Assembly: GCA_001664505.1 (NCBI GenBank)
Contig: CP011806.1
Span: 3,347,384-3,411,383, forward strand
Source of the DNA: Acidobacteria bacterium Mor1
GTDB taxonomy: Bacteria; Acidobacteriota; Polarisedimenticolia; Polarisedimenticolales; Polarisedimenticolaceae
Length of the DNA stretch: 64,000 nucleotides
Direction: 5' to 3'
Shown piece by piece: positions 62,494-64,000 of the stretch. Below the pieces are notes generated by a model, which was not told the origin of the DNA, did no database searches, and saw nothing but the letters and a program-made list of their open reading frames with translations. The translations under genes were made by a program, and so were the position numbers. Position 1 is the first letter of the stretch, and each line of letters begins with the position of its first letter.

Positions 62494-64000
62494 GCAGCGT
62501 CTCCGACTCGACGCAGGAAACGACCGGCATCGTCGAGCAACGAATAAATCGTGGGAATCACCAGGAGCGTGAGGAACGTCGAGGTGCTGAGCCCCCCGAT
62601 GATCACGAGACCCATCGGCGCCCAGGTCGCGGCGCGGCCTTCCAGCGGGCCGAACACCTGGGGCAGCAGGTACGAGGCGATCATCGGCAGCATGCCGAGG
62701 ATGGTGGTGATCGCCGTGATCAGGATCGGGCGCAAGCGATGGCGTCCGCCGAGAACGATCGCCTCGTCCCGGGCGAGCCCCTGAGCCCGTAGATGATTGA
62801 TGTGGTTGATCAACACGATGGCGTTGTTCACGACAATGCCCAGCAGGATGATCATTCCCAGCATGGTCGTGTTGTCCCAGGGCTGCCCCGCCAGTTTCAT
62901 GGCCCCGGCCACGCCGACCAGGGCGAAGGGCACCGAGAACATGATGGTGAAGGGCTGGGTGAAGCTCTCGAACAGCACCGCGAGCACCATGTAGACCAGC
63001 GGAAGGGCGAACCACAGGGCGAACAGACCGCTCTGCTCGTCCTGGCGCTGAATCCGATTCCAGCGGCCGAGGTTCCACTCGTAGCCGGCGGGCAGCTCCA
63101 TCGCGCCGAGCTCCTGGGTTACCTGGCGCATGGCCATGAACGCCGCCGGTCCGCCGGCGGTGTTGGCCGAGACTTCCAGCTTGGCCCGGTGGTTTTCGCG
63201 CTCGATCGAACGGGGCCCGGTGCCGACGGTGAAGTCGGCAAGGGCGCCCAGGGGCAACGGCGTGTTGCCCGAGAAGACCGCCATGCTCTTGAGTTGGTCG
63301 AGGGTCTCGCGATGCTCTTCGCCGTACTGCATCACGATGTCGACCTCCCGCTCGCCGGTCTTGAAGTTGCTCACGGCGCGGCTGTTGAGGGCGTTTTGCA
63401 CCGTGGCCGCCACCGCCTGGCTCGAAAGCCCCGCCTGCAGGATCCGCTCCCGCTGCACCTCGACCCGGATCTCCTCGGCACCGCTCTCCAGCGACGTGTC
63501 GACGTCGCGCACGCCGGGGATGCCGGCCAGGCGGGCCGCGACCTGCTCGCCGAGCAGTTCCAGCACCACCGGATCGTCGCCGAGCAGCTGAACCTGGATG
63601 CCGGTAAAGCCGCTGCGGCCGCGGCCGGTGGCGATACGCAGCTGCACTCCGGCGATCTCCGGCAGCAATGCGCGAACCTTGTCCTGCACCTCGGCGGTGG
63701 TCAGTTCGCTCTCACTCTCATCCTTGAGATACAGGTTGAACTGGCGGGTCCGGCTCCAGCTCGCGCGGGAGCGGCCGGTGGAACGATCGTAGGCGTAGGC
63801 GATATCCGAGACGTCGAGGGCTTCCCGGTTCTCGTCGAGCAGCGCGTAGACCTGTTTGTAGAGCGCCTCGATCTGCTCCGGCGAGTACTGGCGCGGAGTG
63901 TCGACCTTGATGATCACCTCCCGCTCCAGCGCCCCCATCGAGAACGATCGCTCGATGGTGCCGAACAGCTGAATCGAGCCGTAGAGCAGGCCGACGATCA
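62490..64000 (-). CDS. RND efflux permease, C-terminal part (runs off the window)
   Basis: The frame is open to the right edge; about 503 residues of the C-terminal half are present, beginning after IVGLLYGSIQLF and including TM7-12. Segments such as RATGRGRSGFTGIQVQLLGDD, MYGEEHRET-like porter residues, LLGIVVNNAIVLINHI (TM10) and RHRLRPILITAITTILGMLP are typical of HAE/CzcA RND pumps. An internal ATG at 63938 is not the start. First gene of the adaptor/permease operon; it is a different protein from the second permease, so this operon encodes two RND permeases and one adaptor. Confidence 0.9.
   Translation of the reverse strand, partial: IVGLLYGSIQLFGTIERSFSMGALEREVIIKVDTPRQYSPEQIEALYKQVYALLDENREALDVSDIAYAYDRSTGRSRASWSRTRQFNLYLKDESESELTTAEVQDKVRALLPEIAGVQLRIATGRGRSGFTGIQVQLLGDDPVVLELLGEQVAARLAGIPGVRDVDTSLESGAEEIRVEVQRERILQAGLSSQAVAATVQNALNSRAVSNFKTGEREVDIVMQYGEEHRETLDQLKSMAVFSGNTPLPLGALADFTVGTGPRSIERENHRAKLEVSANTAGGPAAFMAMRQVTQELGAMELPAGYEWNLGRWNRIQRQDEQSGLFALWFALPLVYMVLAVLFESFTQPFTIMFSVPFALVGVAGAMKLAGQPWDNTTMLGMIILLGIVVNNAIVLINHINHLRAQGLARDEAIVLGGRHRLRPILITAITTILGMLPMIASYLLPQVFGPLEGRAATWAPMGLVIIGGLSTSTFLTLLVIPTIYSLLDDAGRFLRRVGDAA

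Overview
The window is a GC-rich (about two thirds by eye), densely coded bacterial chromosome segment with no rRNA, tRNA, CRISPR array, insertion sequence or phage gene that I could find. The gene mix points to a Gram-negative, probably a heterotrophic member of the Acidobacteriota or a neighbouring phylum. It includes a diheme reaction-centre-type cytochrome c fused to TPRs, TPR/zinc-ribbon Ser/Thr kinases beside an ECF sigma factor, CHAT-domain proteins, ELWxDGT repeat proteins, a TonB receptor with a carboxypeptidase-regulatory N-terminus, RND pumps and PEGA proteins. The phylum is an inference; a gyrB, rpoB or 16S marker would be needed to settle it.

Layout. 1-3.0 kb: an edge-truncated metallophosphoesterase, a CPBP membrane protease and an unknown secreted protein. 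3.2-7.1 kb: a two-component system (kinase then OmpR-type regulator) divergent from the diheme cytochrome-TPR protein, then a small beta-barrel. 7.3-14.8 kb: the most interesting locus. A sigma factor overlaps a zinc-less membrane anti-sigma candidate, followed by two large CHAT (caspase-like) proteins, each with an N-terminal export signal, TPRs, an intact His/Cys pair and a C-terminal membrane anchor; the first also has a PDZ domain. 14.9-18.6 kb: two orphan histidine kinases. 18.6-26.7 kb: a methyltransferase-like protein, a TetR/beta-lactamase-family operon with a 30 bp operator-like palindrome, a GNAT, an SDR and alcohol dehydrogenase pair divergent from an HxlR regulator, a glycosyltransferase and a BAAT-type hydrolase.

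26.8-35.2 kb: an ankyrin/PQQ-propeller fusion, an unknown secreted protein, a VOC protein and an ABC-FtsX-adaptor export operon. 35.2-41.7 kb: an unknown protein, a sulfatase-superfamily lipoprotein, an EamA transporter divergent from a MocR-type regulator with an inverted repeat between them, and a membrane glycosyltransferase with C-terminal TPRs. 41.7-45.3 kb: an ECF sigma factor with a TPR Ser/Thr kinase. 45.4-51.7 kb: an ELWxDGT protein, a TonB-dependent receptor and a CpxRA-like two-component system. CpxR-type boxes (GTAAA-N5-GTAAA or close to it) lie upstream of both the regulator and the receptor. 52-57.6 kb: a lipoprotein with an Sm-like tail, a sulfotransferase-like protein with its ribosome-binding site in a perfect hairpin, a polytopic Ser/Thr kinase and a PEGA protein. 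57.8-64 kb: an RND operon (permease, adaptor, permease) running off the window edge.

Taken together the segment is devoted to envelope sensing and export: three sensor kinases with extracytoplasmic input domains, an orphan soluble hybrid kinase, two sigma-factor modules, two Ser/Thr kinases, two export systems and many secreted proteins. Long reading frames opposite the real genes are plentiful because of the GC content and were left out.
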